Assembly (NCBI GenBank): GCA_005883405.1
Contig: VBGG01000516.1
Coordinates: forward strand, 1-36,821
DNA from: Chloroflexota bacterium
GTDB taxonomy: Bacteria > Chloroflexota > UBA6077 > CF-72
Direction: 5' to 3'
DNA: 36,821 bases
Of the stretch, positions 16,129-23,515 are shown piece after piece. Each line of letters starts with the position of its first letter. Position 1 is the stretch's first letter. The position numbers and the translations under genes are program-made. The notes beneath the pieces are model-generated. The model was given only the letters and a program-made list of their open reading frames with translations. It was not told the origin of the DNA and did no database searches.

Positions 16129-16929
16129 ATGAAGGTGGGCTATGTGCCGGTGCTGCAGATCCTGCGCGACCTGTACGTGCAGCCGCGCGGTATGCAGCGC
16201 TTCCAGAAGTACGTGGCCACGCTGACCGGCGGCACGCAGGACGTGGTATTGCCGATCGGCGTCGCGAATCCGATGGCCAAAGAGCACGCCGTGGCCAAAA
16301 TCGACGAGCTGCTCGCGCTCGGCGCCGAAACGATCGGCGCGGCGGCCGCCGCAAACGCGAACGAACGCTTCGAGCGGATTCCGCTCGCGTTCAGCTCGGC
16401 GTCTGCTGGCGGGACAGCAGCTGAGGGCGAGCTCAAGGCGTCCGTTGTCCTGGCCGACGACGTCGGTGGCGGCTGGACCAACCGCTACACGACCGAGACC
16501 AGCGTGCGGTTTCCGCGCCGAGGAGCTTTGAAGCGACCGTTTGCGACGGCGTTGGTCTGGACTTCCGAATCGCCGACGCGCGAACGCCTGCGTCAAGAAG
16601 TGCTGGCGGCGATCTATCGCGTCGCGTACCAGCAGCGGTTCGGCTTACCCGCAACGCTCGCCTCAATGTTGGAACAGGAAGGCCTGGCTGGGGTTTTCGC
16701 GGATGCGCGGCCGTCACTTGCGACCGACGAGCTGAACGCCGCGCGAGACATCATCGCCAGGCTGGGTGCCGAACCGGCGTATCCGTTGGCCTTCGCCAGC
16801 ATGTACGGTGACGCTGCCGCCGATCAGCTGGGCTATCGAGCGCTGGGCCTGCCGCCGCGTGCTGGATTCGAAGTCGCCCTGGCAGGTGCGCTCGAGCGGC
16901 GCATTGAGCCTGTCAGGGTGCTCGAATGA
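16129..16929 (+). CDS. Unrecognised conserved-looking protein
   Basis: A 266-residue soluble protein I cannot assign to a family. It starts MKVGYVPVLQILRDLYVQPRGMQRFQ. Alternating helices and strands follow, then a central stretch with GGGWTNRYTTETSVRF, and a helical C-terminal half rich in Ala and Leu (LRQEVLAAIYRVAYQQRFGLPATLASMLEQEG in part). No signal peptide, membrane segment or metal cluster is visible. I use ATG 16129; a TTG two codons upstream is possible. The reading frame is clean and ends in an ATGA overlap with the next gene, so it is surely translated. It lies 30 bases after the SRPBCC gene and probably shares its TetR-controlled promoter. Confidence 0.75.
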   Translation: MKVGYVPVLQILRDLYVQPRGMQRFQKYVATLTGGTQDVVLPIGVANPMAKEHAVAKIDELLALGAETIGAAAAANANERFERIPLAFSSASAGGTAAEGELKASVVLADDVGGGWTNRYTTETSVRFPRRGALKRPFATALVWTSESPTRERLRQEVLAAIYRVAYQQRFGLPATLASMLEQEGLAGVFADARPSLATDELNAARDIIARLGAEPAYPLAFASMYGDAAADQLGYRALGLPPRAGFEVALAGALERRIEPVRVLE

Positions 16930-17258
16930 TGGGACTCACGCGCGATCAGCGGGTGCTGGTGCATCAGGTTCTGTGGAGACGCCGCCTGGTCGCTGGACTT
17001 TTCGTGCGGTACGCGTCGCCAGTGGTCGGCTCGGTGCTGGTCCTCCGCTTCGCCGACGTGGAGCGGCTCTCCAGCTCACGAGGCGGCCAGTACGTCTTGC
17101 AGCACATGCCACCAGCCATGGTGGCGCTGAGACTGGCCGGCGACACACTTATGGCCGTCGGTGCCTGGAAGCACCGACCGGTGTGGCTGGCGGTCGGATT
17201 GCTGCTGGTCGTTCTGGGCTGGTCGGACGGCATCCTCCACGGTGTACGGACCGTCTGA
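16926..17258 (+). CDS. Small integral membrane protein
   Basis: A 110-residue protein with a basic N-terminus and hydrophobic segments at about 20-42 (LVAGLFVRYASPVVGSVLVL), 62-78 and 84-104 (VWLAVGLLLVVLGWSDGIL). It probably spans the inner membrane two or three times. No family motif is recognised. Its ATG overlaps the stop of the 266-residue gene by 4 bases, so the two are made together and may form a complex. It is the last gene of the TetR/SRPBCC unit; 125 bases without a clear feature follow. Confidence 0.72.
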   Translation: MMGLTRDQRVLVHQVLWRRRLVAGLFVRYASPVVGSVLVLRFADVERLSSSRGGQYVLQHMPPAMVALRLAGDTLMAVGAWKHRPVWLAVGLLLVVLGWSDGILHGVRTV

Positions 17259-17383
17259 CCTCCCCACTATCCATTCTCCCACACAACCACTGGAAACACA
17301 CCGGCCCGGAGGCGCGCTATCGATCGTGTCAATCGGCCGATTCGCCTGGCCTGGCGTGGAGCTAGCGTGGCGACGCGGGAGAT

Positions 17384-17985
17384 GTGATGATGACGCTGCG
17401 CGAACGACTCTTCGCGACGGGCGAGGTCGCCATCAACTACGCGGAGGGATCGGCGAACGGTCCCGCCTTCGTGCTGCTCCACGGCGGGTCGGCGCGTTGG
17501 CAGTATGGTCGAGACCTCCTCGAGATGCTGGCGGACGATTGGCACGTCTATGCCCCCGACTTCCGCGGCCATGGCAAGTCGGGCCGGGTGCCCGGCGCGT
17601 ACATCCTGGCTGACTACGTCCGCGACACCGCGCATTCCTGGCGGGCGTCCTGGCCCAGCCCGCTGTGGTGTACGGGCACTCATTGGGCGGGGAAGTGGCC
17701 GTTATGTTGGCAGCCCAGCACCCCGAAGTGGTACGGGCGGTGGTGGTCGGGGACGCCCCGTTATCCAGAAACCAGCACGCCACGGAGGAGCCGGACCACC
17801 GCGCGCAGAACGTGCTCTGGCACCGGCTGGCGGGCCGCCCGGCGAACGAGATCGAACCCACGCTGCGCGAGATGGCGATCCGACTCACCGTGTTGCAGTA
17901 CTCGAAATGGCCAATCTCGTCCGAGAAAGCTACGTTGCATGAGTGCGCGGTCCACGGGACGCGGGTGTCCTCGCTAGACGTGCTG
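17384..17985 (+). pseudogene. Alpha/beta hydrolase, frameshifted and truncated at the 3' end
   Basis: The first frame gives an alpha/beta-hydrolase N-terminus with the oxyanion motif FVLLHGGSARW and the strand-turn DWHVYAPDFRGHGKSGR. Near 17632 the frame shifts by one base; the next frame continues AFLAGVLAQPAVVYGHSLGGEVAVMLAAQHPEVV in register with the family, including the nucleophile elbow G-H-S-L-G-G. Similarity fades near 17940-17985, and the last third, which should carry the catalytic Asp and His, is absent. Sequence from a minus-strand xylose isomerase piece follows. One frameshift alone might be a base error, but the missing 3' end shows a real remnant. The start is GTG 17384 or ATG 17387, after GGGAG. 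Confidence 0.75.
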
Positions 17986-18078
17986 TACGCCGGGTGGAAT
18001 GCCGCCGGCAGGCTGGTGCACGACGTCGCCGTCGGGTCGTACTTGATCTGCGCGAAGCCGTTGCGCACGCTGTGGGTG

Positions 18079-18276
18079 GCGAGCGAGGAAGCCGTGGACG
18101 GTGGCGCAGTCGTAGTCGTACTGGTGCTTGGTTGGCTCATGCGGCTTGGGCTCAATCAGCAGGGTGCCGGGGAAGCCAATCTTGTGCTTGTGCTCGGCAA
18201 CCAGCGTCAGGAATCGGGCGAAGTGGGCCTCTTCCTGCGCCAGGTCGGTGTTCAGCAAGGTCTCATAGCCTTCGGA
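18079..18276 (-). pseudogene. xylA: Xylose isomerase fragment
   Basis: About 66 codons match the middle of xylose isomerase: [12 protein letters not shown], then [28 protein letters not shown] and [10 protein letters not shown]. This includes the catalytic-site segment IEPKP, whose Glu binds the metal, and the conserved K-H-Q-Y-D. No start or C-terminal half is present and the frame soon reaches unrelated sequence. A full XylA has about 390-440 residues, so this is roughly one sixth of a gene. It abuts a DppC fragment on the opposite strand 14 bases away, which points to rearrangement. Confidence 0.82.
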
Positions 18277-18289
18277 CGTCATGATGTCG

Positions 18290-18542
18290 ATGCCCGGCAT
18301 CGTCTTGCTCATCGCGCTCTACGCCCGGACGGGTCCAAACATCTTCGCCGCGATGTCGGTGTTCGGGCTCCTCATCGCGCTGTCGTTCTTCCGCCTCGTG
18401 CGCTCCATCGTGCTTGGCGTACGGAACGAAGCTCTACGTCGACGCCGCGAAGGTGGTCGGGCTGTCGGACCTCAGGATCGTCGGTCGACACGTGCTGCGG
18501 GCCGTCCGCGCGCCGGTCATCATCCAGAGCGCGTTCGTCCTC
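18290..18542 (+). pseudogene. Dipeptide/oligopeptide ABC permease (DppC-type) fragment, frameshifted
   Basis: The first frame reads [25 protein letters not shown] and FFRLVRSIVLGVRNE. After a one-base insertion near 18428 the next frame continues LYVDAAKVVGLSDLRIVGRH and VLRAVRAPVIIQSAFVL. Together they match the BPD_transp_1 region of DppC/OppC permeases, including the EAA-like loop (DAAKVVGLSDLRIVGRH). Both ends of the gene are missing. No other peptide-transport gene is nearby. It is a remnant joined directly to the xylA fragment. Confidence 0.78.
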
Positions 18543-18619
18543 GTTTGCGTGAGGTTGTCAGGGTCGACGCAAGACGCCCGCACCGGGTGGTCGGCAGGCC
18601 GAGCCATATCCTGGCGCGG

Positions 18620-19345
18620 GTGACGACGGGTTTCCTGGCGCTGGTCGGGGGCGACGAATTCAAGCCGGGCAACGAAGAGCACGACCGCTTGCTCGTCGAG
18701 CACCGGGGACTGGGGCCGGCCTACGTGGTCCCGACGGCGGCCGCGCGCCAGCGGCCCGACCTCGCCGTCGCGACTGCCCAGCAATGGTTCAGGGGTCTCG
18801 GGCTGGACGTGGTAGAGCTGCCGGTGCTGAGGCGATCGGACGCCACGTCGGCGAAAAATGTGGAGCTGGCCGAGCGGGGCGGCCTTTTCTACCTGGCTGG
18901 CGGCGACCCCGGGCTCGTAGTTGACGTCCTTCGCGACAGTCCCGTCTGGCGGGCCATGGCGGCGGCCTGGCGGCGCGGCGCCGCGCTCGCCGGGTCCTCG
19001 GCCGGAGCCATGGCGCTGGCAGAGTGGACGCTGATCCGGAAGGCCTACCCGGGCCACGCCGAGCGCCGCTACAAGCCGGCGCTCGACCTTGTCCCGCGAG
19101 TGGCGGTCGCACCGCACTTCGAGACCTTCGGCCACCGCTGGGTCGAGTCGGCGTTGGTAGAACCGCCCGACGAGCACGTGGTGATCATCGGCATTGACGA
19201 GCGGTCGGCCGCGCTGTGGGATGGCCGCGCGTGGACCGCCCGCGGCCCGGGCTGCATCACGGTCGTGACCAGGCGCGATCGCGGCGTCCACCAGCCGGGG
19301 ACGCCCGTGCAGCTACCCACCCCGCGTGCTGGGCCCGACCGATAA
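18620..19345 (+). CDS. Peptidase S51 / cyanophycinase-like serine hydrolase
   Basis: A 241-residue cytosolic protein. FLALVGGDEF opens the first strand, YVVPTAAA and LFYLAGGDPGLVVDVL follow, and the nucleophile elbow is AGSSAGAM (124-131) with Ser127 in the G-x-S-A-G-A motif of family S51 (aspartyl dipeptidase PepE and cyanophycinase). VAPHFETFGHRW probably contains the catalytic His. The length suits PepE-like enzymes rather than full cyanophycinase (about 270). It would cleave an aspartyl or isoaspartyl peptide. The start is GTG 18620. An upstream in-frame reading to 18281 runs through the DppC remnant and is not used. The gene looks intact in a region of broken genes. Confidence 0.83.
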   Translation: MTTGFLALVGGDEFKPGNEEHDRLLVEHRGLGPAYVVPTAAARQRPDLAVATAQQWFRGLGLDVVELPVLRRSDATSAKNVELAERGGLFYLAGGDPGLVVDVLRDSPVWRAMAAAWRRGAALAGSSAGAMALAEWTLIRKAYPGHAERRYKPALDLVPRVAVAPHFETFGHRWVESALVEPPDEHVVIIGIDERSAALWDGRAWTARGPGCITVVTRRDRGVHQPGTPVQLPTPRAGPDR

Positions 19346-19368
19346 GATCCAGTGGTCACGGACGAGTC

Positions 19369-19530
19369 GTGGCGTACCGTTGGGCTGCGCGTGCATTGCT
19401 GCAGCGGGTTGCCAGTGCTGTCGTCAGCATTGATGGACAGACAGTCGGCGACGTGCTCGGCAACAGCCACGAGTTGATGACCATCTACGACCAGCATGCC
19501 TCGGACGCCAGCCGTCGCGAGGCTGGTGTA
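19369..19530 (+). pseudogene. Possible tyrosine-recombinase C-terminal remnant beside tRNA-Gly
   Basis: A reading frame contains TVGDVLGNSHELMT, then I-Y-D-Q-H and S-R-R-E-A-G. This resembles the end of phage-type integrases (LLGHS-x4-T, then a Tyr, a His shortly after, and REA). Spacing is two residues short before the Tyr and one long after it, and no upstream R-H-x-x-R box is present, so it would be an inactive piece. The frame points toward the 3' end of the tRNA gene, 27 bases away, where such elements integrate. The match is weak and could be chance. Confidence 0.3.
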
Positions 19531-19556
19531 ACGGCAGTACCCGGCCAACGAAGCGG

Positions 19557-19632
19557 AGCGGGAGATGGGATTCGAACCCACGACCTACTACTTGGAAGGC
19601 AGCCGCTCTAGACCAGACTGAGCTACTCCCGC
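19557..19632 (-). tRNA. tRNA-Gly (anticodon TCC)
   Basis: A complete 76-base cloverleaf on the minus strand. The acceptor arm is GCGGGAG (19632-19626) paired with CTCCCGC (19564-19558), with discriminator T at 19557. The D-arm contains AGCTCAGTCTGGT, the anticodon loop is CT-TCC-AA, and the T-arm has GGTTCGAAT. The anticodon stem has two G-T pairs. CCA is not encoded. The 5' end overlaps the last 10 bases of the HNH reading frame. Confidence 0.95.
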
Positions 19633-20243
19633 GTCGTTTGGTGCCGCCACACGAACGTGCGATTGCGGTGGCAGTTTGAGCATACAATATCGCGCTTCGC
19701 GACTTCCTCGAGGATTCGGCGATCGGATGCACGCCCGGCCATTTGGCATACGAGCGCGCGCTTCGTTGCGGGCTGCCGATGGTCGAACTCCATCACGAAC
19801 GGCGGAAAGTCACCTCCGCAATCAAGGCGAGGAACACTGCGAAGACGCGTCAGCAGTTCGACCTGACGAAGTCGGATCGCCGTTTTGGCACCTGATCGTG
19901 GCGAGTCGCCGCCTTTTGGCCAACTCCATTGGAAGGATGCGCGCTGACGCTGGGTCCTGAGGCGGTGGCAGTTCGCGCACACAACATCACACTTAGCGAC
20001 CTCGCGCGAGGGGGTTTCTTCGGACTTCAACTGGCACTTACCGGAGAGCGAAAGACTTCGTGGTCGGGTCTCGATGGTCGAAGTCCATCATGTGAGGCGG
20101 AAAGCCTCTACGACAATCAGCACGCGGCACCCGTCGCAAGGTGTTGAGAACATCCGCCGCCGCACGCTGGCGGGACGTAACTCGGCGGATCTCCGACTCT
20201 CGGTGCGACGCGTAGTACTGACCGTTGTACGCACGTTGCTGCT
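19623..20243 (-). pseudogene. Tandem HNH-endonuclease-like units, upstream unit frameshifted
   Basis: Two related units lie head to tail. The upstream one (about 20243-19930) begins after a stop with AYNGQYYASHRESEIRR, continues VPRADCRRGFPPHMMDFDHR, then shifts frame near 20050 into REVAKCDVVCANCHRLRT. The second is an open frame (20030-19623): VPRLDCGGDFPPFVMEFDHR, MAGRASDRRILEEVAKRD and IVCSNCHRNRT. Each has the D-x-x-H of the HNH core and C-x-x-C-type zinc residues. Such proteins are usually metal-dependent nucleases. The downstream frame could still be translated from a TTG, but it lacks the usual N-terminus. The last 10 bases overlap the tRNA-Gly gene. Confidence 0.7.
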
Positions 20244-20662
20244 AGACCGCCCAGGGCACCCTCTATTATAGAACAAAACCACGGCCTGGCGGCTACCGTC
20301 GTTTCCTGAGGGAGGTCGTGCGAGGGCGTCGCATGCTCGCAGCAGCGCGCCGGGCGGGTCAGCGGGGTCCGGCCGCCATGGCCTGGCGGCATAAGCCCTC
20401 CCGGTATGCGTGAACGCGCCAGGCCCCACACGGAGCGAGCTCGCGTCCAATCGACCGCGTCAGGCTGGGGCATCTTCGTCGCGGTCTGGGTGCTCGGTGG
20501 CTGTACAACCTGCGCAGCGGGCCAAAGGCGGAAACCACGCCCGCGAATGCGATGAGGCGCGTGCCCACTTCCAGCTTGCCTCTTGTCCAGCCATATACGC
20601 GGCCAAGTTGGTCGACCGGCGTACGTGCACAAGCAGCGCAAGCGCCCGAAGCGCAAGAGCAC
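20244..20662. other. Intergenic region without a supported gene
   Basis: About 420 bases hold only overlapping frames with arginine-rich shadow-like translations. Two items are visible: TATAAT on the minus strand (20270-20265) inside the small palindrome TCTAT-T-ATAGA, a possible -10 for the HNH units, and an 11-base direct repeat GGCCTGGCGGC near 20284 and 20379. Confidence 0.4.
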
Positions 20663-21304
20663 TCATATTTCTCGATCATTCCATCGCACCGGTTCGTCGA
20701 ACGGCCGCAATTCGAGTAGGGGAAGGATTGCGGCCGGCGGGAAGTCGATCCAATTCTCGACCGGGGCGCGCTCCGCGTGAAGGTGACGATCGAGGAAACG
20801 CTGCCAACGCCGGAGAGCGTCTGTCGCCTGCTCCACACTCAACGATCCGTCGTCAATTGCGTCGGCGAACTCGTCGAGATCCAGCATTCGGTAGTGCCGC
20901 CCGTCCATCGGCACCACGACGTCGATGAAGAGATCCCGAAAGATATATCGGTCTCCATGTTGTTCGACGGTCACGAGATCGACATACCACGTGCCACTTC
21001 CCTCAGCCCCGCGGTCGACAACAGTCCCGTCCGGCTTCGTGTGTCGGGCCCAACAGGGATTCGCGAAGCTCACGCCGAGCTCGAGCAAGACGAACGTCCT
21101 CTCAACGAGTGTTCTTCCCGGCCACGGCTTGAAGGAATCGGGTAACTCGAACTCATACGCCACTACGCCTGCATGCCGAGCGCCCGGAAGTGGGCCGAAG
21201 AGTCGTTCGAGGCCGTGACGCCCGCGCATGACCTCGACCGGTTGATTGAGACTGCTCAACGCGTGATCCGGGGGTATATGGTCCGGCTGGTTCATTGCAT
21301 TCAT
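20663..21304 (-). CDS. DUF402 domain protein
   Basis: A 213-residue cytosolic protein. The second half has YIFRDLFIDVVVPMDGRHYRMLDLDEFADAIDDGSLS in outline, the central pattern of DUF402, where acidic residues on adjacent strands coordinate divalent metal. It is followed by ALRRWQRFLDRHL. Relatives include nucleoside di/triphosphate phosphatases and FomD-like enzymes, so phosphate-ester hydrolysis is possible. The first 50 residues are more variable. ATG 21304 is used; ATG 21295 is equally possible and no clear ribosome site is seen. It stands alone on the minus strand and looks intact. Confidence 0.78.
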   Translation of the reverse strand: MNAMNQPDHIPPDHALSSLNQPVEVMRGRHGLERLFGPLPGARHAGVVAYEFELPDSFKPWPGRTLVERTFVLLELGVSFANPCWARHTKPDGTVVDRGAEGSGTWYVDLVTVEQHGDRYIFRDLFIDVVVPMDGRHYRMLDLDEFADAIDDGSLSVEQATDALRRWQRFLDRHLHAERAPVENWIDFPPAAILPLLELRPFDEPVRWNDREI

Positions 21305-21465
21305 TCTGGTTTACGCAGTTGCGCCAGACCAATATGGTGACTTATGGCGCCCCTTGAAGTTGCACACGGCCGATCCGCCATGGCTCCCTTTGGCGCGCTG
21401 CCCGACACGACCGTATAGCTCGGGTGGCCCGTGTGGGAACCCAACCCGGCGACGGAACCCCCAGG

Positions 21466-21582
21466 ATGTATCTGCGCGACCGTCAAGGCAATATCCGCTA
21501 CCTGGCGGCAGTCGATGCGAACGGCGACCCCTCGCTCCAGCTCTTGGACGCCGACGGCAACGTCATCTGGAGCGCCCCCTAA
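21466..21582 (+). pseudogene. Short C-terminal fragment of a repeat-type small protein
   Basis: A 38-codon frame, MYLRDRQGNIRYLAAVDANG then SLQLLDADGNVIWSAP, reads like the last two strand-turn repeats (L-x-D-x-x-G-N) of a longer beta-rich protein. No upstream continuation was found, so it is probably a 3' remnant. It may equally be a small independent gene; AGG precedes the ATG only closely. Confidence 0.35.
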
Positions 21583-21605
21583 ATGCTTCCAATTTAGAGG
21601 AAGTG

Positions 21606-21729
21606 TCATCCTGAGAAAGGAACCCATGGGCTCCGCTCGCAGGCTCGCTTCGCGCAGGGCAGGCGACGAAGGATCCGCTTCCTGTTGCGAGCGTCGGAGT
21701 CGCGGATCCTTCGCAAGCTCAGGATGACA
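21606..21729. repeat. Palindromic dispersed repeat with GTCATCCTGAG ends
   Basis: The element begins GTCATCCTGAG (21606) and ends with its complement CTCAGGATGAC (about 21719-21729). Inside are a second inverted pair, GAAGGATCCGC and GCGGATCCTTC, and a GCAGG/CGCTTCGCG-rich middle. It is about 124 bases. Elements of this sequence type, with GTCATCCTGAG and GAAGGATC, recur as small non-coding dispersed repeats in many bacterial genomes and are often mistaken for protein. It could fold into a long hairpin and may be mobilised in trans. Only one copy is visible in the window. Confidence 0.75.
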
Positions 21730-21733
21730 AATC

Positions 21734-22060
21734 GTGAACGAGCCGGGTAGATCAACCGACGACACGGCTGCACGCGAGATCGGAACGCAGCTCTCCAAGC
21801 AGCCCGGTTTCGACACATACACCGTCGTTCGTACAGCCGAGCGCGAGGTTGTTGTGGTGACGGTCTTCGACACGCGTGACGAACTCGACTCAGCGATGCA
21901 TTACGTGAACGAACGTTCGACGCGTGAAGGACACCGCAGCACGCCGTCGGCGGCCGGTATAGTTGCACGTAACAGTGGCTACATGCGGCGAATATCGCGT
22001 CTCGCACGAACTGCTCAGACGAGGGCCTTCAAGCAGACTGAACGTGCCGGTAAAGTGTGA
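21734..22060 (+). CDS. Small ABM-like (dimeric alpha/beta barrel) protein, possibly degraded
   Basis: A 108-residue frame from GTG 21734. The middle, LSKQPGFDTYTVVRTAEREVVVVTVFDTRDELDSAM, has the beta-alpha-beta pattern of antibiotic-biosynthesis-monooxygenase-like or stress-responsive barrels (Q-P-G-F at the strand start, then a V-V-x-V-T-x-F strand and a helix with E-L-x-x-A). The C-terminal 40 residues turn basic and show no matching fold, and the start lies immediately after the dispersed repeat. It may therefore be a truncated gene or a chance extension. Function cannot be assigned. Confidence 0.45.
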   Translation: MNEPGRSTDDTAAREIGTQLSKQPGFDTYTVVRTAEREVVVVTVFDTRDELDSAMHYVNERSTREGHRSTPSAAGIVARNSGYMRRISRLARTAQTRAFKQTERAGKV

Positions 22061-22129
22061 TTATGACGAGTGTTAGATGCATCTATCACGAGCGTGTGGC
22101 AGACTGGGAGCAGCGGAAGGAGTCCCACG

Positions 22130-22560
22130 ATGAAATGGGTGACCCGTGAACGGCCTAAAGTCGACCGCATCGCCTGCCCCTGGCTGATCAAGCGCTTCGT
22201 CGACCCCCATGGTATGCCCCAAGCGACCAGGTGCTGTCCGTCGCCGAGCGCGAGGGCGCCACTCCGTACGACATTCCCGACGCGGAGCTTGGGCACCATG
22301 GTGACGAGTGCAGCTTCGATGCGATCGTGCGCAAATACAAGCTGGAGGAAAAGGACCCGGCACTGGCGAGACTCGCACTCATCGTCCGCGGGGCAGACAC
22401 CCAGCAACGCGACCTGACGCCCGAGTCGCGTGGGCTGGTCGCGATCGCTCAGGGCTTCAGCGAAGCGTATGCAGACGATCACGAGCAGTTGGCCGCCGAG
22501 CTGCCGGTCTATGATGCGCTGTACGCGTGGTGCCGCCTGCAGGCGAACAGCGGCGGATGA
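22130..22560 (+). pseudogene. ChrB-type chromate resistance domain protein with a small deletion/frameshift
   Basis: The first frame starts MKWVTRERPKVDRIACPWLIKRFVDP, the typical N-terminus of the ChrB C-terminal domain. Near 22205 reading must change frame to continue YAPSDQVLSVAEREGATPYDIP, ELGHHGDECSFDAIVRKY and VYDALYAWC. Family members have about four more residues (A-E-F-L-like) between D-P and Y-x-P, so a short deletion of some ten bases probably caused the shift. AAGGAG precedes ATG 22130. The stop overlaps the next gene (ATGA), so the pair was an operon. ChrB-domain proteins are linked to chromate resistance or regulation, but no chrA transporter is here. Confidence 0.75.
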
Positions 22561-23466
22561 CCCTCGCTCTCCGCGGACAGGTGCGTCTGCCCGCGCATAC
22601 TTCGGGCGGGTTCGACCACGGCGACGTGCACACCAGGACGGGCCGCGTGTTCGTGGCGCACACCGCGAACGACACCGTCGAGGTGATCGACGGGGAGCAC
22701 ATGACGCTCGAGCAGACACTGGCAGACTGTCCACAAGGGAGTGGTGTGCTGTGCACTGTGGAGGAGCCGGCTGTCGTCTTCGCCGCCGCGCGGGGCGACG
22801 GAAGAGTGATGGTCTTCGACGCCGAAACGTGCGATCTGGTGCGGCGCATCCCGGTCGGACCCCGGCGAAACGGCCTCGCCTGGGACCCGGTCCATAGCCA
22901 GTTACTGGTCGCGGACGTCGAGGACCACGGTGCGCGACTGGTAGATGCAACCACCGGGATTTGCATCGCGTCGGTTGGCCTGCCTGGCCGACCGCGGTGG
23001 TGCGTGTACGACGGGCCCCGGGACCGCTTCCTGGTCAACATTCGCGAGCCGGCGTGCGTAGTCGCCCTGGCCGCCACCACACTCGAGCCGGTGTCCCGCG
23101 TCGATGGCTTTCCCCAGGGCCCGCACGGCCTCGATCTGGACAGGCCTGGGGAGCGCGCGTTCGTCGCATGCGACGCCGGCGTTGTCGTCGCGCTTCGCGC
23201 TGGACCTCACCACCGACCGCGAGCTCGGCCGAGTGCAGATCGCTGGCGAAGCCGACGCGATCTGGTACAGCGCTGCTGCCGACCGGTTGTACGTTGCGAT
23301 CGGAGAGCCCGGCGTCATCGATGTCGTCGATGGGCGCGCACTCGCGGTGGTGGACCAGGTCACCACCGAGCAGGGTGCCCACACGACCGCCTTCGACGCT
23401 CAGCGCGGGCGACTGTACGTGTTTCTGCCCAAGCTGTGTCAGGCGGCGATCTACGCAGAGATCTGA
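22557..23466 (+). pseudogene. YncE-like beta-propeller protein, frameshifted
   Basis: The first frame from ATG 22557 gives repeated blades: GDVHTRTGRVFVAHTANDTVEVID, GRVMVFDAETCDLVRRIPVG, LLVADVEDHGARLVDATTG. After about 23200 similarity continues in another frame: LDLTTDRELGRVQIAGEADAIW, then RLYVAIGEPGVIDVVDG and RLYVFLPKLCQAAIY. This matches a YncE/YVTN-type seven-bladed propeller of about 300 residues. No signal peptide is visible, so it appears cytosolic. A single-base event could be a sequencing error; otherwise the last two blades are lost. The start overlaps the ChrB-domain gene. Confidence 0.72.
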
Positions 23467-23515
23467 TCCGGGCGCTCCGGCTCGGCAGCCGACTCGAGCG
23501 GGAGGACAGGTCAGG

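Noticed and set aside
20410-20928. 172-codon plus-strand frame between HNH units and DUF402
   Set aside because: It is Ala/Arg/Ser-rich with no motif and runs antisense into the DUF402 gene.
21301-21873. 190-codon minus-strand frame across the palindromic repeat
   Set aside because: Its middle is the known misreading of this repeat type as protein; the rest has no family pattern.
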